Assembly (NCBI RefSeq): GCF_002994745.2
Contig: NC_037094.1
Span: forward strand, 24,405,001-24,469,000
Length of the DNA: 64,000 bases
Source of the DNA: Rosa chinensis
Lineage: Eukaryota > Streptophyta > Magnoliopsida > Rosales > Rosaceae
Reading direction: 5' to 3'
Every line of letters begins with the position of its first letter. The stretch's first letter is position 1. Below are positions 12,429 through 24,640 of the stretch, piece by piece. Made by a program: the position numbers and the translations under genes. Below the pieces are notes generated by a model. It searched no databases. It saw nothing but the letters and a program-made list of their open reading frames with translations, and was not told the origin of the DNA.

Positions 12429-13280
12429 GTTTTTCGTTTATAAAATTGGTCATGGGTGCTTCCCATGTTTTGGAAGTTGTTTCTTGTCATCTATGTTATG
12501 GCTGAGGTGAAGAATTGCTTGTTCAGGGGTGTTTCATCGGGTCCTGATTGCCCTATAGCATTTTCAATTGGTTTGTATGCGTATGCTCAGATCCTAGTCT
12601 TTTATAACTTTGAAGAAGAGAGGATTTCTTTTTTTGATGTAGTTAACGGCAAACAAGTCTCAGTTTGAGCAAAAAGCCTCAACATAGATATTAGGTGATG
12701 TGGTTCTAAATCTAACCGTTAAATGAAATGGAAGATGGAGATTTCATGAACTTCAGGAACTTCACGGTATTTGAACTTTAGAGTAGTCGGATCATATATT
12801 AATGGGAAAGGATCCTCTCCTAAGCAATGAAGTTGCCTAACCTACCTAAGCTTTTATCTATATGTTGACACGTGGATATAATGAATCCAACGGTCTACAA
12901 CTTCTCTCTTTATTAGTCTCTTCCTTCACTCCTCTCTCCCTCTCCTCTCTGTTCTTCTTTACGAGTCTGTCTACAGTGGAGACTAAACAAGTAGAGGAGA
13001 GTAGCCTAAGGCAAGCTCCAACAGATTGGAATACGATTTCGACACCATTTTCTCTTTGAGAAAAATCAATCACCGTCCCCAAACTATGCTGCCAAGGCCA
13101 ATTTGATACCTGAACTCTCAAAAGTATCAATGTGATATCCAAAGACCTATTTTGACATCAACGTGATATTTCCGTCCAAAATCTCTGACTGTGCCGTCAA
13201 CTATGTGGCAAGGGTAAAATTGTCTTTCTTTACTAATTAATTATAAAAAAAGGAAAAAAAAAACAAAGCAAAACAGATCG

Positions 13281-13393
<113 letters not shown>

Positions 13394-13745
13394 TTTCCCA
13401 ATCTGATCCTCTCTCCTTTCTATCACTGGGAATGGATTTTTGGATTTATGCAGAACAGCCGAAATGGAGAAATTTTTTTTTGATCAAAAGTGTTTGTGGC
13501 TTATGAAGAACAGTCGGAAGTAGCGAGAATCGCTGCCGATGTCAATGACAAGGAGGAGACTCTGGGCCGGAGAGCTCAGGTGGAGGTGGACGAAGTACTG
13601 GTCAGAGCTGGTGGAGGAGAGAGGAGCGGTGATGATCCGGGTATTGAATTAGAATCTGGGAAAGAAACAGCATCTCTTGAAAGCAAAACACGCAAATCCT
13701 TCTTGGTTCCAAAATCAAACTCCCAATTGCTCAAATCCACCCATC

Positions 13746-14498
13746 ACAGAAATCAAGCTCTATTCTAGAAACCTTAGCAGCATAGTCTCATGGAAGTACC
13801 ACAGAAACCTCGATCTGTCAAATAATTCTCTCAAAGGCTCTGTCCCAGGTTGGTTCTTGTCTCATCCAACCTTAGTCGAAGTCATTCTCTCCAAAAACAA
13901 GTTCGGTGGAAGCTTCGGGTTTGATAACGGTTCGGTTTCCTCAGTCCATAAGCTATCTCTCTAGCAACAGGTTCACCAACTCTATTATGCTTTCTGGTTT
14001 CCCACACCTCAAAATCCTCAACCTTTCTCACAACAATTTGGGTGCTCTCCCTTCTGATCTTGCCAACCTCACTAATGTCCAACACCTAGACATTTCGAGC
14101 TGCAAATCTCCGGCAGCTCGAAGCCAATCTCTGTTCTTCGCGCATTGACCTACTTAGATGTCTCAAACAACTCCATGAACGGTTCTTTCCCTTCGGATTT
14201 TCCCCCAATTAGTCCCCTAAAATCCTTGAACCTTTCGTTCAATAATTTCAGAGGTATAGTCGGCTTAGAAGAGTACCAAAAATTTGGGAAAACAGCTTTC
14301 TACAAGACTCAACCTTTACATAAGAACAACAACTACCCAAACCAAAATAAACCCATAAGTGAGTCCAACGATCAAAATCTGAGTGACCCATTACATTTTG
14401 AATCTTCCCACCGTTTGTTGCCTGTGGTTTTTGTTGTTTCAATGTACAGTAACTATGTTGTTGTGTTGTCCAATTGGATTTATATAGTTAACAGTTGA
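13746..14498 (+). pseudogene. LRR receptor fragment (captured), unit 1
   Basis: Read across frames, it gives LRR units: [93 protein letters not shown] and [17 protein letters not shown], then a linker and a hydrophobic stretch ([20 protein letters not shown]) that may be a damaged membrane segment. This matches the end of the ectodomain of a plant LRR receptor kinase. No start, signal peptide or kinase domain is present. Frameshifts lie near 13,960 and 14,105. It sits inside the TIR element, so transposon capture is inferred. Confidence 0.72.
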
Positions 14499-16348
14499 AC
14501 ACAAGAACCCATCCCTTCTTATTGATTCTCGAAACGAGCTGCTGTAATTTCCTTATGGATTTGAAGATTGAATTTCAGTGGATTTGGTTGAGGTGGAGCT
14601 GTAGAGGTGTTCATCAATAGAAAAATTGGATGAGAAAGAAGGAAGAAGAGATAGAAATTGGAGAGGATCTTGGCAGCGTTGGTGATGGTTTGGGCGAAGG
14701 AGAAGGAGAGGAGAGAGAAGAAGAAGGAGACTGTGGTTGAAGAAGAAACATAAGCCATTCTCTTTGATTTCTTGAGCGGAGGAAAAGGAGCAAAGCTTGC
14801 GGCGGTTTGGCTAGAACAAAATCTCAAAAAAAAAAGAAGAAGAACAAGAAGAAGAAGAAAAAAAATAGAAGAAAAAGAAATGAAAGAAGAAAAAAAAAAT
14901 TAACAAAAAAAAAGGTAAATTGGTCATTTCATTTTTTTGAGGGACCCACATGCTTGCCACATTATCAAGTTGATGGCACCGTCAGAGATTTTGGACGAAA
15001 GTATAATGTTGATGTCAAAATAGATCTTTAGATATCACATTGATACTTTTAAGAGTTCGGGTATCAAATTGACCTTAGCAGCATAATTTGGGGACGGTGA
15101 CTGAATTTTTCTCTTTCTCTTTACCTAAAACTCTAATCCATCAAAATACTCCATATCTATTCCTGCCCCGAATAAATGATACATCCCAATTAAAGCAAAA
15201 CCCTTCAAGAATCTTCCCAACAGAAAAATGTAATCCTAAGCAACAACATATTATGTTTGAAGATAAGCTCTAATAAGTAGGAGTAAACAGTAAAGGAATG
15301 GAATAAGATTCAGATCACAACAAACATTCAACTAGACAACATCACACATGAACTGCTGATCGGCAAGACCAGAAACTTCAAAATTCAAACTTGAAGAAAT
15401 TCAAACAGACTTGAGATGTTACTTTGAAATTTGCAAGAACCCAACTATGAAATTGAAAATTGGGAAAACATGGAAAAGAAGCAAAAATTTTGGGTGAATA
15501 AAACCTGATGCTTGTTCTTTTCCATTGTACAGAGAAATTGGTTTTCCAATATCATATTCCATTAGTTATTGAAATTTTTACAGGGAAGAAACACATCAGT
15601 GGAAAACCCAGCCCCAAAAATCGAACCCATCAATCCCAACCAATTCCAGGAGAAATTTATCAACCACCAAAACCCATAAGGACGAGTCAAGATTCAAGAA
15701 CTTAATAGAGAGTTAAAGTCTTCCCTGGGGAGATCTGGTGTTGGGAGAGAGAGAGAGACAGAGAGGAGATAGTTGAGGTTTCTGGCCTTCTGGAATTGGT
15801 TTTTGATGTCAGTCACTACGTGGCACTATTATAGCCACTAGATGTTGTTTCTACACGTGTCATTACTTGATTAAAATCTTAGCAAGCTTAGGCAATTTTA
15901 TTGCTTAGGAGAGGATCCGGACCCTATATTAATCTCTTAACCTATTTTAAAAAAAGAAAATAATCTCTTAAACCTATTTTCGACTAGTATAGAGAACTGT
16001 GACAGGCAGGCATGCATCTTTCCCTTCAAATTCAAATCCAAGAAGAAACGAAAGGAGTCAAAATCAGCTCCGGATTTGAGAAACAAAAGCGACTCCTTAA
16101 CTCCGGTATTAGACCGTGCCTCGAAATCTCTACCTTCACCAAGAAGCATACCAGAATTGTACAAAGAGAAGGAGCAGAATTTGAAGGTTTTCTCACTCCA
16201 AGAGCTCAGTGATTCAACCAATGGCTTTAGCAGGTTGCAAAAGCTTAGGGAAGGGGGATTTGGGAGTGTGTATAAAGGAATAATCAAGCCCAAAAATGGC
16301 AAGGGTAGTCCAATTTTGGTTGCCATGAAGAAGTTGAATCCACATAGC

Positions 16349-16953
16349 TAGGGGTCGTCAAAGGGCAGGGCAGGGCCGGCCCTGCCCAAAATTAATGGGC
16401 TCGGGCCGGGCCAAAACATTTTTTTTTTATTTTTCGGGCCGGCAGGGCCGGGCTTCTTTTAAAAATCAAGGCCCAGGGCCGCCCATGGGCCCAGGGCCTT
16501 ACGGGCTTTTTAGGGCCGGGCCAAGCCGGGCTTTTTTGGATGGGCAGGGCCGAGCCCATTATATTTATATGTCATATTATTTTGTTAAAAAAATACAAAA
16601 ACCTATGAAAAAATGATGATATGTTAATTATTGAACAAAATAAAATTCAAAATTAAAAAAACATATGGCCTAATGCAATAATTAGTTCAATATAACAACA
16701 TAAAAATATATTAATACAAAAATTGAATGGGCTTTCGGGCGGGCTTATAAGGCCGGGCCGGGCGGGCTTTAATGGGCATATAACGGGCCGGGCCGCGGGC
16801 CGGGCCTGGGCTTTGAACCCTCCGCCCTAGCCCTGCCTCGTGCCAATGGGCAGGGTCGAGATGGGCTTTTCTGCGGGCCGGGCCGGGCTTTGCCCACTGG
16901 GCCGGGCGGGCGCCCATGGGCTTTTAGGCCCGCGGGCCAAATGATGACCCCTA
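16349..16953. mobile_element. Non-autonomous hAT element, GC-rich, in kinase-A exon 1
   Basis: 605 bp with ends TAGGGGTCGTCA and TGATGACCCCTA (inverted), flanked by the 8-bp duplication CACATAGC (16,341-16,348 and 16,954-16,961). Unit 2 has a single CACATAGC there. It is full of GGGCCGGGC-type repeats, strikingly GC-rich beside AT-rich neighbours. It adds a TAG right after the serine codon of LNPHS and lies six bases before the exon-1 donor. Confidence 0.93.
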
Positions 16954-16967
16954 CACATAGCTTACAG

Positions 16968-18258
16968 GTTCCAATTCTTATCTTCATTAAGGAATTTTAA
17001 CTGTTTGGTTAATTTTTACATTTTTTCTGTCTGTTTTTCTTCCACTTGGTTTTTCTCCATTACTACTTGGTTGGTTGGTTGGTTTTCTTAGTCTTGGATG
17101 TTGAATGATTGTGATGGTAGCATTGAATGCTATTGTATTCTGATCTGAAAGAATTGTCATATTGGATAGGGAATTAAAGTAGTTTGTTTTTGGGTGGAAT
17201 TAAAGTAGTTTTGTTTTTGGGTTGAATTATTCCTAAGAATAGTTATATATATGTTCATGTTTTGACTATACTTCTAGTAGTGGCCCTGTTCTGCATTTGT
17301 TAATAAACATATGGTTTTTAATTGATTAGTACATGTGGTTTGTTTAGTAGATTTATTGGGTCTTTGTGATTTTATATCCATGTTAATATAGCTTGTTGGA
17401 TTTATTAGAAACACTATTCAATTCTTCCTGTATACTGCTTCAATATAATCCCAAAATACATGTTAGGCACTAGGCGTAGTAGAGTGGGGAGGAAAAAGGG
17501 GCATGGGGTTACCAACCCATCCTATCATTCCTAATTCCTGGCCAATTGGAGTGGGAATGATATGGAAGTAAATAATCAAATAGAGAATGTGCTCAAGTGA
17601 GTAGGGCATGAAAAAGACTAAATGTGACATAATGATTTTCTATTGAGGTTGAAAGAAATCTGAATGTCTTCTATTGATCAAGTCACGGTAGTTCTGTGGT
17701 ATACATTTAGTTAACGACCCTACATGTAGTTTTGTGTATGAAAATTTGGACCTTGGAATTAATCTGGTGCTCGAACTCTAGGAGTGTGGAGATAATATCA
17801 TCATTTGTAGTGTTAGCAAGAACCAATAGGAAAGTGAGTACTAAACTTAGGCGAATGGATTTCATATAGTGTTTCAAAACCATTACTAAAGTGAATTGTA
17901 AATAGACTTGTTTCTATTATGCAGCTATCTGTTGTATGACAAGGCTCTTACTAGTTACGAAAGAGAGGGGTTTGCTCTCAAGAACATGAATTGGAACAGA
18001 TTCTCAAATTTTGTGGAAATAGCATTTTAACTTTGAGAATGGATAAATGTAATGATTTAGCCCTTGAAATGATATTGGTCTGTGTAAAAGATACATCCCA
18101 TTACTCTTTTAAACTGTTGAGAAAGACTCGCACATTCAACTGAACTCTAAGTTCAAGTTATCCTTTCCTAAACACCCATTTTGGAGGCATTGTGTGCCTC
18201 TCTATTATTTTTATCTATTTAGTTGTCAAGCTTATGGTTCTTTGCTGTTTTAATATAG
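16968..18258 (+). other. Kinase-A intron 1
   Basis: About 1.3 kb between CAG|GTTCC and TATAG|GGTCAT. It has the same sequence as the intron of copy C and of copy B, where the TATATATATG near 17,243-17,252 has grown into a TA microsatellite with insertions. Confidence 0.8.
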
Positions 18259-20147
18259 GGTCATAAAGAATGGCTTGCAGAGGTTCAATTTCTTGGTGTG
18301 GTAAATCACCCAAATCTGGTAAAGCTTCTAGGATATTGCTCTGTAGATGGAGAAAGAGGGATCCAACGGCTATTGGTATATGAATATATGCCTAATAGGA
18401 GCTTAGAGGATCATCTTTTCAGCAGGGCTTTGAACCCTCTTCCTTGGATCACGAGGTTACAAATAATGCTTGTTGCTGCTCAAGGATTGGCTTATCTACA
18501 CGAGGGATGGAAGTCCAGGTGAATATAGTTTTCATTTATTTGACCTATGTTTGACCATGTATTTCCTTTCAGTTTGTTTGGAATGTAGAACTACCATATC
18601 ATGTGAGCATGCAACTCATATATGTTATTTTGACCCATGGAATACCAATCAGTGTGGCCTGCTTAAGATAGTGTAGTATTAGAACCACGACTAATGATTG
18701 GAATGTACTAACTATGTATTATACATCTTTTACTTGTCTGCTGCATTTATAGTGGCATCTCTGGTTTTGGAACTTAAATTGTATCTGCTGCTAATATAAT
18801 TGCCTCCAGTTACATATATTGGTGGACACTGTCACTTCAGCAACTGTCCATTATCTTGATGTATTTTGTTCTCTAAAAGCTTAAGCTGTTGGGACCCTGT
18901 GGTTGTGTCACATGGTATAAGAGTTCTTGAGTTCAAAACCATCGAATGAAATTGCACTCTTCTTTGTTGTCTTGTACAATTTGAAATTGAATATAAAACT
19001 TGAGAGTAATATAAAAGAAGCATGAATTAAATTATCACTCTCTAATTCCTGCGCGTTAATAGGTATCCCCTGTTTACTTCAACACACTAGTCCCCTGATC
19101 TTATTCTTCCATTTTGTAGCTGGAAGTCAATTACAGGGAACAATTTAAATTCTCGCTACTTAAATATATGCTTTAATGTTAATGTTATAATACTACATCA
19201 TAGATTTGGTTCGGCTCTGCTTGTGAGCTTAAAACAAAAGTCATCTTCTATGAATATCCAAATGCTGAAGAGTGTATTTAAGGATGGTAGATACTGGATT
19301 ACCTCACATGGTAACTCTTTATTTGTTTGAAGACAAGAATTTTTATATACTTTGTTGAACCTTTTTTGTTGCATTGTTTGAATAGGTGATATATCAAGAT
19401 TTCAAATCCTCCAACGTGCTCTTGGATGAGGACTTTAAGCCGAAGCTCTCAGACTTCAGGCTTGCTAGAGAAGGGCCAAAGGGTGACCGTACTCATGTAT
19501 CGACAGCAGTAAGTAGATAATAGATGACTTATTTTACTACTAGCCCAAGTTCTTTTAGAACTCGATGTCAACTTCATTTGGAGGTTGGCAGAATCTTGTT
19601 TGAATTGCAATATTGAGAGGGCAATTGGTATCCGTTATTATTTACCTTTCTGGTTCTTTGCTTCTATTTAACATTTTCCCTGGTTCATATTGTATTTGCT
19701 TTTGTTATCAGGTGGTAGGGACTTATGGATATGCTGCGCTAGAGTATGTCGAAACAGGCCATCTTTCCATCCATAGTGACTTATGGAGTTTTGGTGTGGT
19801 GCTGTATGAGATCCTCACTGGGAGGCGTGTCTTAGAAAGGCACCGGCCAATAGCGGAGTAGACTACTTTATTGGGTTAGACAGTACCCTGCAGACAGTAA
19901 AAAGTTCAGCATGATAATAGATGCACTCCTAAGAGATCAGTATTCTATTAATGCAGCTCGGAAAATTGCCAAGTTGGCAGATAGCTGCCTGAACAAGAAT
20001 GCAAGAGACCGACCAACAATGAATCAGGTAGTAGAGATCTTGAAGCAAGCTATACAAGATTCACAAAAGGGTACCAACTCTGTAAATAACAATTTTGGGG
20101 CATCTGGGTCTAAATTGGGTAAAAAAACCCAAGTTGAGGTGATATAA

Positions 20148-20700
20148 GAGAGAAGCCTGTGATCAACGAAAGCATTATTAATAGTGTCTGCTGTGACTAT
20201 GTTCTATTTACATTTTTTAACAGGTTGAAAAGGTTGGATAAGTGGAAATGGGAAGTTTTGTGTAAGTTACAATTTTGCAGACCTCAAATATTTTTAGCCT
20301 ACTCTGTTTTTACACCCTTTTTAACCGAAGTTAGGGGTTGTGGTCCAACATGAGGGTGGTTTGATCACTACTGAGAGAGGGGTGTGCGTACTACTTGAGG
20401 GGGTTCGAGTACAATTGGATGGTTATCATTTCTACCTTCTGTTTCCTGAGACTGAAGCTATGAAAGTTGAAGCAAAGAATGTAGATAAAGAGGGAGTGAA
20501 AAGAATGACAGACACGATCACTCATTAGAAAGGGTAGTTGATTTTATAAGATTTCACTGATCTCTTGGAGCTACAATTTGAGCTTTCTAGTTTACTGGTC
20601 AGCGACATATGAAACCTTGAAGAAACTACTGTACAATATACATCCGTTTCAATTGCTTGTCTTAGAAAGCAAAATTACTATATTCTGTCACATTGACATA
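20148..20700. other. Kinase-A 3' flank
   Basis: Shared with unit 2 (62,508-63,060). A 62-codon frame at 20,340-20,528 contains VQLDGYHFYLLFPETEAMKV. It is not open in unit 2 and I do not recognise it. Probably transcribed 3' flank or a gene scrap. Confidence 0.35.
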
Positions 20701-20734
20701 TCCATGGTTATCTTACATTAGACGTCGTGCATTC

Positions 20735-21265
20735 TAAACTGAAAGAAGGTAAAAAGAAAACAAAGAGCGAAATGCAGCTACAAAATGAAGAAAGAGGAGG
20801 CAAAGACATCTCAAATCGAAAAACCTCCCATATCCTGGTTATTCTGGAGTAGGAAACTAATTCCTTCCTCCACATAACAGTAGGCTGCAACTTCTAAGAT
20901 CATCTTATAAAAAGAAAATAAAGACCACACTACAAACATTTATGTAAGTACAAAACAATAAATGATGATCTGCTAGTATTATTAGATAAATCATATCTTT
21001 TGTACCATACACGAATTTGAAATAGGTGCATCTCATGAAGACTTTAGTAGTGAAGTGTCAGAGACTCCCAAAATCCTCTGAAGAATCCAAGCTATGCACT
21101 ATCGTAATAAAATCCTAGGTTTCTGATACCATCAGTTTTTCCTCTGCCACTAGAGATACGAGGATCTTGAGCAGTCGCATATTTCAGGGACTTAAGTGTT
21201 AGCTGTGTCTGCAAAGTCCAAAATTCCCCATAGATGCAGAGTAATAAAATCTCTGAAGTTTGATT
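20735..21265 (-). pseudogene. RLP C-terminal fragment, unit 1
   Basis: On the minus strand, across frames: SASMGNFGLC, then RISSGRGKTDGIRNLGFYYDS, GFFRGFWESL and SLHEMHLFQIRVWYKRYDLS. This follows the end of LRR receptor-like proteins (MGN.GLCG.PL, acidic linker, GF..GFWGV membrane segment, short cytoplasmic tail). Several frameshifts; no LRRs attached. The unit-2 copy is at about 63,090-63,610. Confidence 0.65.
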
Positions 21266-21330
21266 GGAATAGATCAGATTAATTGAAATGCTCTGGAATG
21301 GAACAATATATAATTGCAGGTAATTATTTT

Positions 21331-21545
21331 GAAATCAATCGAGAAAGCTAGGTTTAAATTACAGCCAGAAAGATGCAATAAAAGTGATACCAGCTCATAC
21401 AACATACAATCCATTATTCACACACATTTCTCAAGAGATAAATCGAGAAAGCTAGGTTTAAATTACAGCCAGAAAGATGGAATAAAAGTGATACCAGCTC
21501 ATACTACATACAATCCATTATTCACACACATTTCTCAAGAGATAA
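21331..21545. repeat. About 106-bp tandem duplication
   Basis: The segment beginning AAATCGAGAAAGCTAGGTTT and ending TTTCTCAAGAGAT occurs twice in tandem here and once in unit 2 (about 63,678-63,785), so it was doubled after the segmental duplication or lost in unit 2. Confidence 0.9.
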
Positions 21546-23729
21546 AAGCATAATAATTATTTCTTGCTGAAAGAGAAAGCAACGACATCTGAAAACCTTC
21601 AACATTAAACCTTGAATCTTCCACTTCCGGGATCATTAGGCTCATTTCCTCGAATGCCAGAATCTCCTAACATCATGTCAAAACAAATGACAGTCAAAAA
21701 ACAATATTTCTAAAAGATTGGACAAATATTTTTGCGTTTCCAAACGATTGTAATACTATAAATTTGAAAGAGTTTCTACAAGTATATCTAGCCAGAAAAC
21801 ATAAACACTATAAAAACTAAGTATTATGTAGTTTAGTTTACCATTTATCTTTGAAGTCTCCTTTGCACTTTTGCCTTGTACACAGCGGTTTTGACATAAA
21901 TCCAATCTTTTGCATTGTCCAGGAATATGAAATAAGCATATCTCCAAGAAGTCTTAAGCAGTAGACTGCCGCAGACCATCCAAATCCAATGACGAATCCT
22001 AGCACAGCACTGATAAAAAATCCCAGGCTTATGAGACCATCATTATCATATTCTTGTTATCATCAGCTTGAGTTGCTCCATCTGGTGGGCAATTTGGTGT
22101 CAGCGGTGGTCCACAAAGTCCAAGATTTCCCATATATGCAGAAGCATTAAAACCCTGAAGTTGGGTGCCTGACGGAATTCTTCCTGACAAGTTGTTGTGT
22201 GATAAGTCCAAGACACTAAGAAAGTTTAAGCTCGCAAGACTTGTAGGAATTTTACCAGATATCTGGTTTCTTGACAAATCAAGAGATTCCAACATCTTCA
22301 TGTTACCAAAGTTTTCGGGAAGCTTTCCTGTCAAATAGTTTCTTGACAGATTCAGTGATTTCAACTCTGTCATATTTGCTATACTTTGAGGAATTTCCCC
22401 CATCAAACAGTTGCTTGACATGTCAATGCTTCTCATACCAGCAAGATTTTTCCCAAACTCTCTTTCTATTCCCTTCCACATGAGTTCTGAATTAACTAAC
22501 ACATTAGTGAAAGAAGGATAATGGATATGATGATTATTAGCGCTTTGGCTGATGTTATTGAAGCAATGCGGCAAGCCTCCGGAAATGTTGTTGTGAGAGA
22601 GGTCCAATACATGAATGGCAGCTAGAGTGCACAAGGACAAGGGTATGATTCCACTGAACTCATTAGACCGTAAGCGTAGAATCACCAACTTTGGTAGGCT
22701 TTGGCCAATCCATGTTGGAATCTTTCCCGACAAGTTATTGTTGCCAAGGTCAACTATCGATAATCTGGTACAGTTCTCTAAAGAAGGCAATTCACCTGAA
22801 AAGTTGTTATCACGTAAACGCAATATCACAATTCCCTGTAGATTACCTAACGAGCTTGGTATTTTTCCAGATAATTTATTCTTTCCCAATTCAACACTTG
22901 CAATTCTTGAAATTGCATCCAACAATTAGGAAGCTCCCCAGACAATAGGTTCTTAGAAATGTCAGCAGACCTTAAATTTGGAGACTGCGTTGCACATAAG
23001 GAAGACAAAGGTCCTGAAAACCTATTATTCGAGAGATACATCTCTCCTAGCATAGGAGAAATGATGGCACTGCGCCAGAAAATAGATTAGAAGACAAGTT
23101 AACATAACTCAAGCTTGTCAATGACAGATTCAGCAGTTTTCCATGGATTTGGTTCATAGAGAGATCTAAATCAGATAAGCCGGAAAATAGATCCCAAAAC
23201 TTATTAGGTAATGATCCTGATAGTCCAGCATTAGAGAGATAAAGCAGAGTAAGATTTGTCTGCGTTAGAATCCACTTGGGAAAGCTGGGCCCACCTTGCA
23301 AGAGGACATGCCTAACAAACCAAGTTGAAATGGTGGATTCCAATCAGAGCTCAGGTTGATAGAGAAACGATTACCAGAAAGCTCCAAAATCTGTAAACGA
23401 GAGAGGTTCAGAAAGTGGGATTCTGTTATGACACCAGTGAAAGAATTACCCCCGAGAGATAAAAATTCAAGGCTAGAGAGTTGCCCGACACTCTCGGGTA
23501 CAGAGCCATTTAGTTGATTAATGGAAAGATCTAACTCTCTTAACTTTGAAAAACGTTTCAAATCTGGCCAGGACCCCCAAAGTTGGTTCAAACACAAGTG
23601 CAAGGTCTCAAGTGTGTTCTCAGCACAAGACAAGGTTTTAACAGAGTCCTCAATGTTTTCAGACAATTGGTTTGACCATAAGGTCAACGATTCTAAGCTG
23701 CATAAGTTTTGAAAGCTTTTTGGTATCCC

Positions 23730-23880
23730 ACCTTCAAGTTGATTCCGTGACAGATCTAGTGTTACTAGAGAAAGCATGCTTGTGAAGACATCTGGGATGA
23801 GACCTTCAAGTTGATTCGAAGACAGATATAGTGTTACTAGAGAAAGCATGCTTGTGAAGACATCTGGGATGGGACTTTCG
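23730..23880 (-). repeat. 72-bp tandem repeat (one LRR) in the RLP
   Basis: The phrase VFTSMLSLVTL.LS.NQLEG is encoded twice in tandem with only a few base changes, a second recent one-LRR duplication in the same gene. Confidence 0.92.
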
Positions 23881-24184
23881 AGATTGTTGAAAGAGAGATC
23901 AATATGGACAAAGTTGCTACTGACATTGGCTATCCAATAAAATATTGAAGAATTAAGAGAGTTCCAAGAGAGGTCAAGGAGTTGAAGAGAGGTGGAAGAA
24001 TTAATAAAGGAAAGTGATCTTAGATTGACATCAGGAAGGTTACACTGGGATAACTGAAGCTCTGTCAGTAAAGTGAGCTTGCTTAAAGATTGTGGCCAAT
24101 TCACAGCCTCAGACAAATTCAGCCGTGCCATGTTCAGGTATCTCAAGGAAGAAAGATGAGATAACCACTCAAGGTTTTCAGAAC

Positions 24185-24640
24185 TAGCATCATGGTTCAC
24201 GGAAAGATCGAGAGTGTGCAAATTAGAGAGGTTTCCAAGTTGGGGAGGAACAGGTCCACTGAAATCAGCAGCTGCAAGTTTGAGTTCCTTCAATTGACTC
24301 AAAAAGCCAATGAATTTGGGAACCATCATTCCTTCAAAATCATTGAAGGAAAGATCAAGAGTATGCAAATTAGAGAGGTTTCCAAGTTGGGGAGGAACAG
24401 GTCCACTGAAATCAGCAGCTGCAAGTTTGAGTTCTTTCAATTGACTCAAAGAGCCAATGAATTTGGGAACCATCATTCCTTCAAAATCATTGAAGGAAAG
24501 ATCAAGAGTATGCAAATTAGAGAGGTTTCCAAGTTGGGGAGGAACAGGTCCACTGAAATCAGCAGCTGCAAGTTTGAGTTCTTTCAATTGACTCAAAGAG
24601 CCAATGAACTTGGGAATGATCATTCCTCCAAAATCATTAT
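24185..24640 (-). repeat. 147-bp tandem repeats (LRR pairs) in the RLP
   Basis: Three copies of a 147-bp unit (anchors at 24,231, 24,378 and 24,525), each encoding 49 residues, about two LRRs (LAAADFSGPVPPQLGNLSNL and LSFNDFEGMMVPKFIG). Copies are almost identical, so the expansion is recent. The 156-codon plus-strand frame here is its antisense shadow. Confidence 0.95.

Larger units (their letters stand above)
2795..12720. mobile_element. Small TIR element, unit 1 (split by LTR insertion)
   Basis: The left end (AACGGTTAGATTTAGAACCA) and right end (reverse complement, finishing at 12,720) form terminal inverted repeats of about 28 bp. In unit 2 the same element is only 660 bp (54,671-55,330), because unit 1 has the 9.3-kb LTR retrotransposon inserted at 3,157-3,161. 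No target duplication was found and no transposase is present, so it is non-autonomous. Confidence 0.6.
16012..20147 (+). pseudogene. Receptor-like cytoplasmic kinase (PBL19/PCRK type), copy A, disabled
   Basis: Four exons (16,012-16,967, split by a transposon; 18,259-18,518; 19,386-19,508; 19,712-20,147). The family is RLCK subfamily VII, plasma-membrane-associated Ser/Thr kinases acting below immune receptors. Visible: basic N-terminus (FKFKSKKKRKESK), P-loop region, [86 protein letters not shown]. Lesions: no ATG in the kinase frame (the ATG at 16,012 is out of frame); first P-loop Gly changed (LREGGFG); hAT insertion in exon 1; 1-base deletion near 18,507; catalytic YRDFK changed to YQDFK; DFG to DFR; APE to ALE; TAG plus a 2-base loss near 19,859. 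Clearly a pseudogene. Confidence 0.92.

Noticed and set aside
14807..15031. Lys-rich plus-strand frame
   Set aside because: Derived from an A/G-rich tract next to the inner TIR; not conserved as a frame in unit 2.
16012..16212. Alternative kinase start at the first ATG
   Set aside because: The ATG frame does not encode the conserved kinase N-terminus and stops before the P-loop; the kinase frame is offset by one base.
16395..16987. Gly/Pro/Arg-rich frames on both strands
   Set aside because: Low-complexity GGGCCGGGC repeats of the hAT element.
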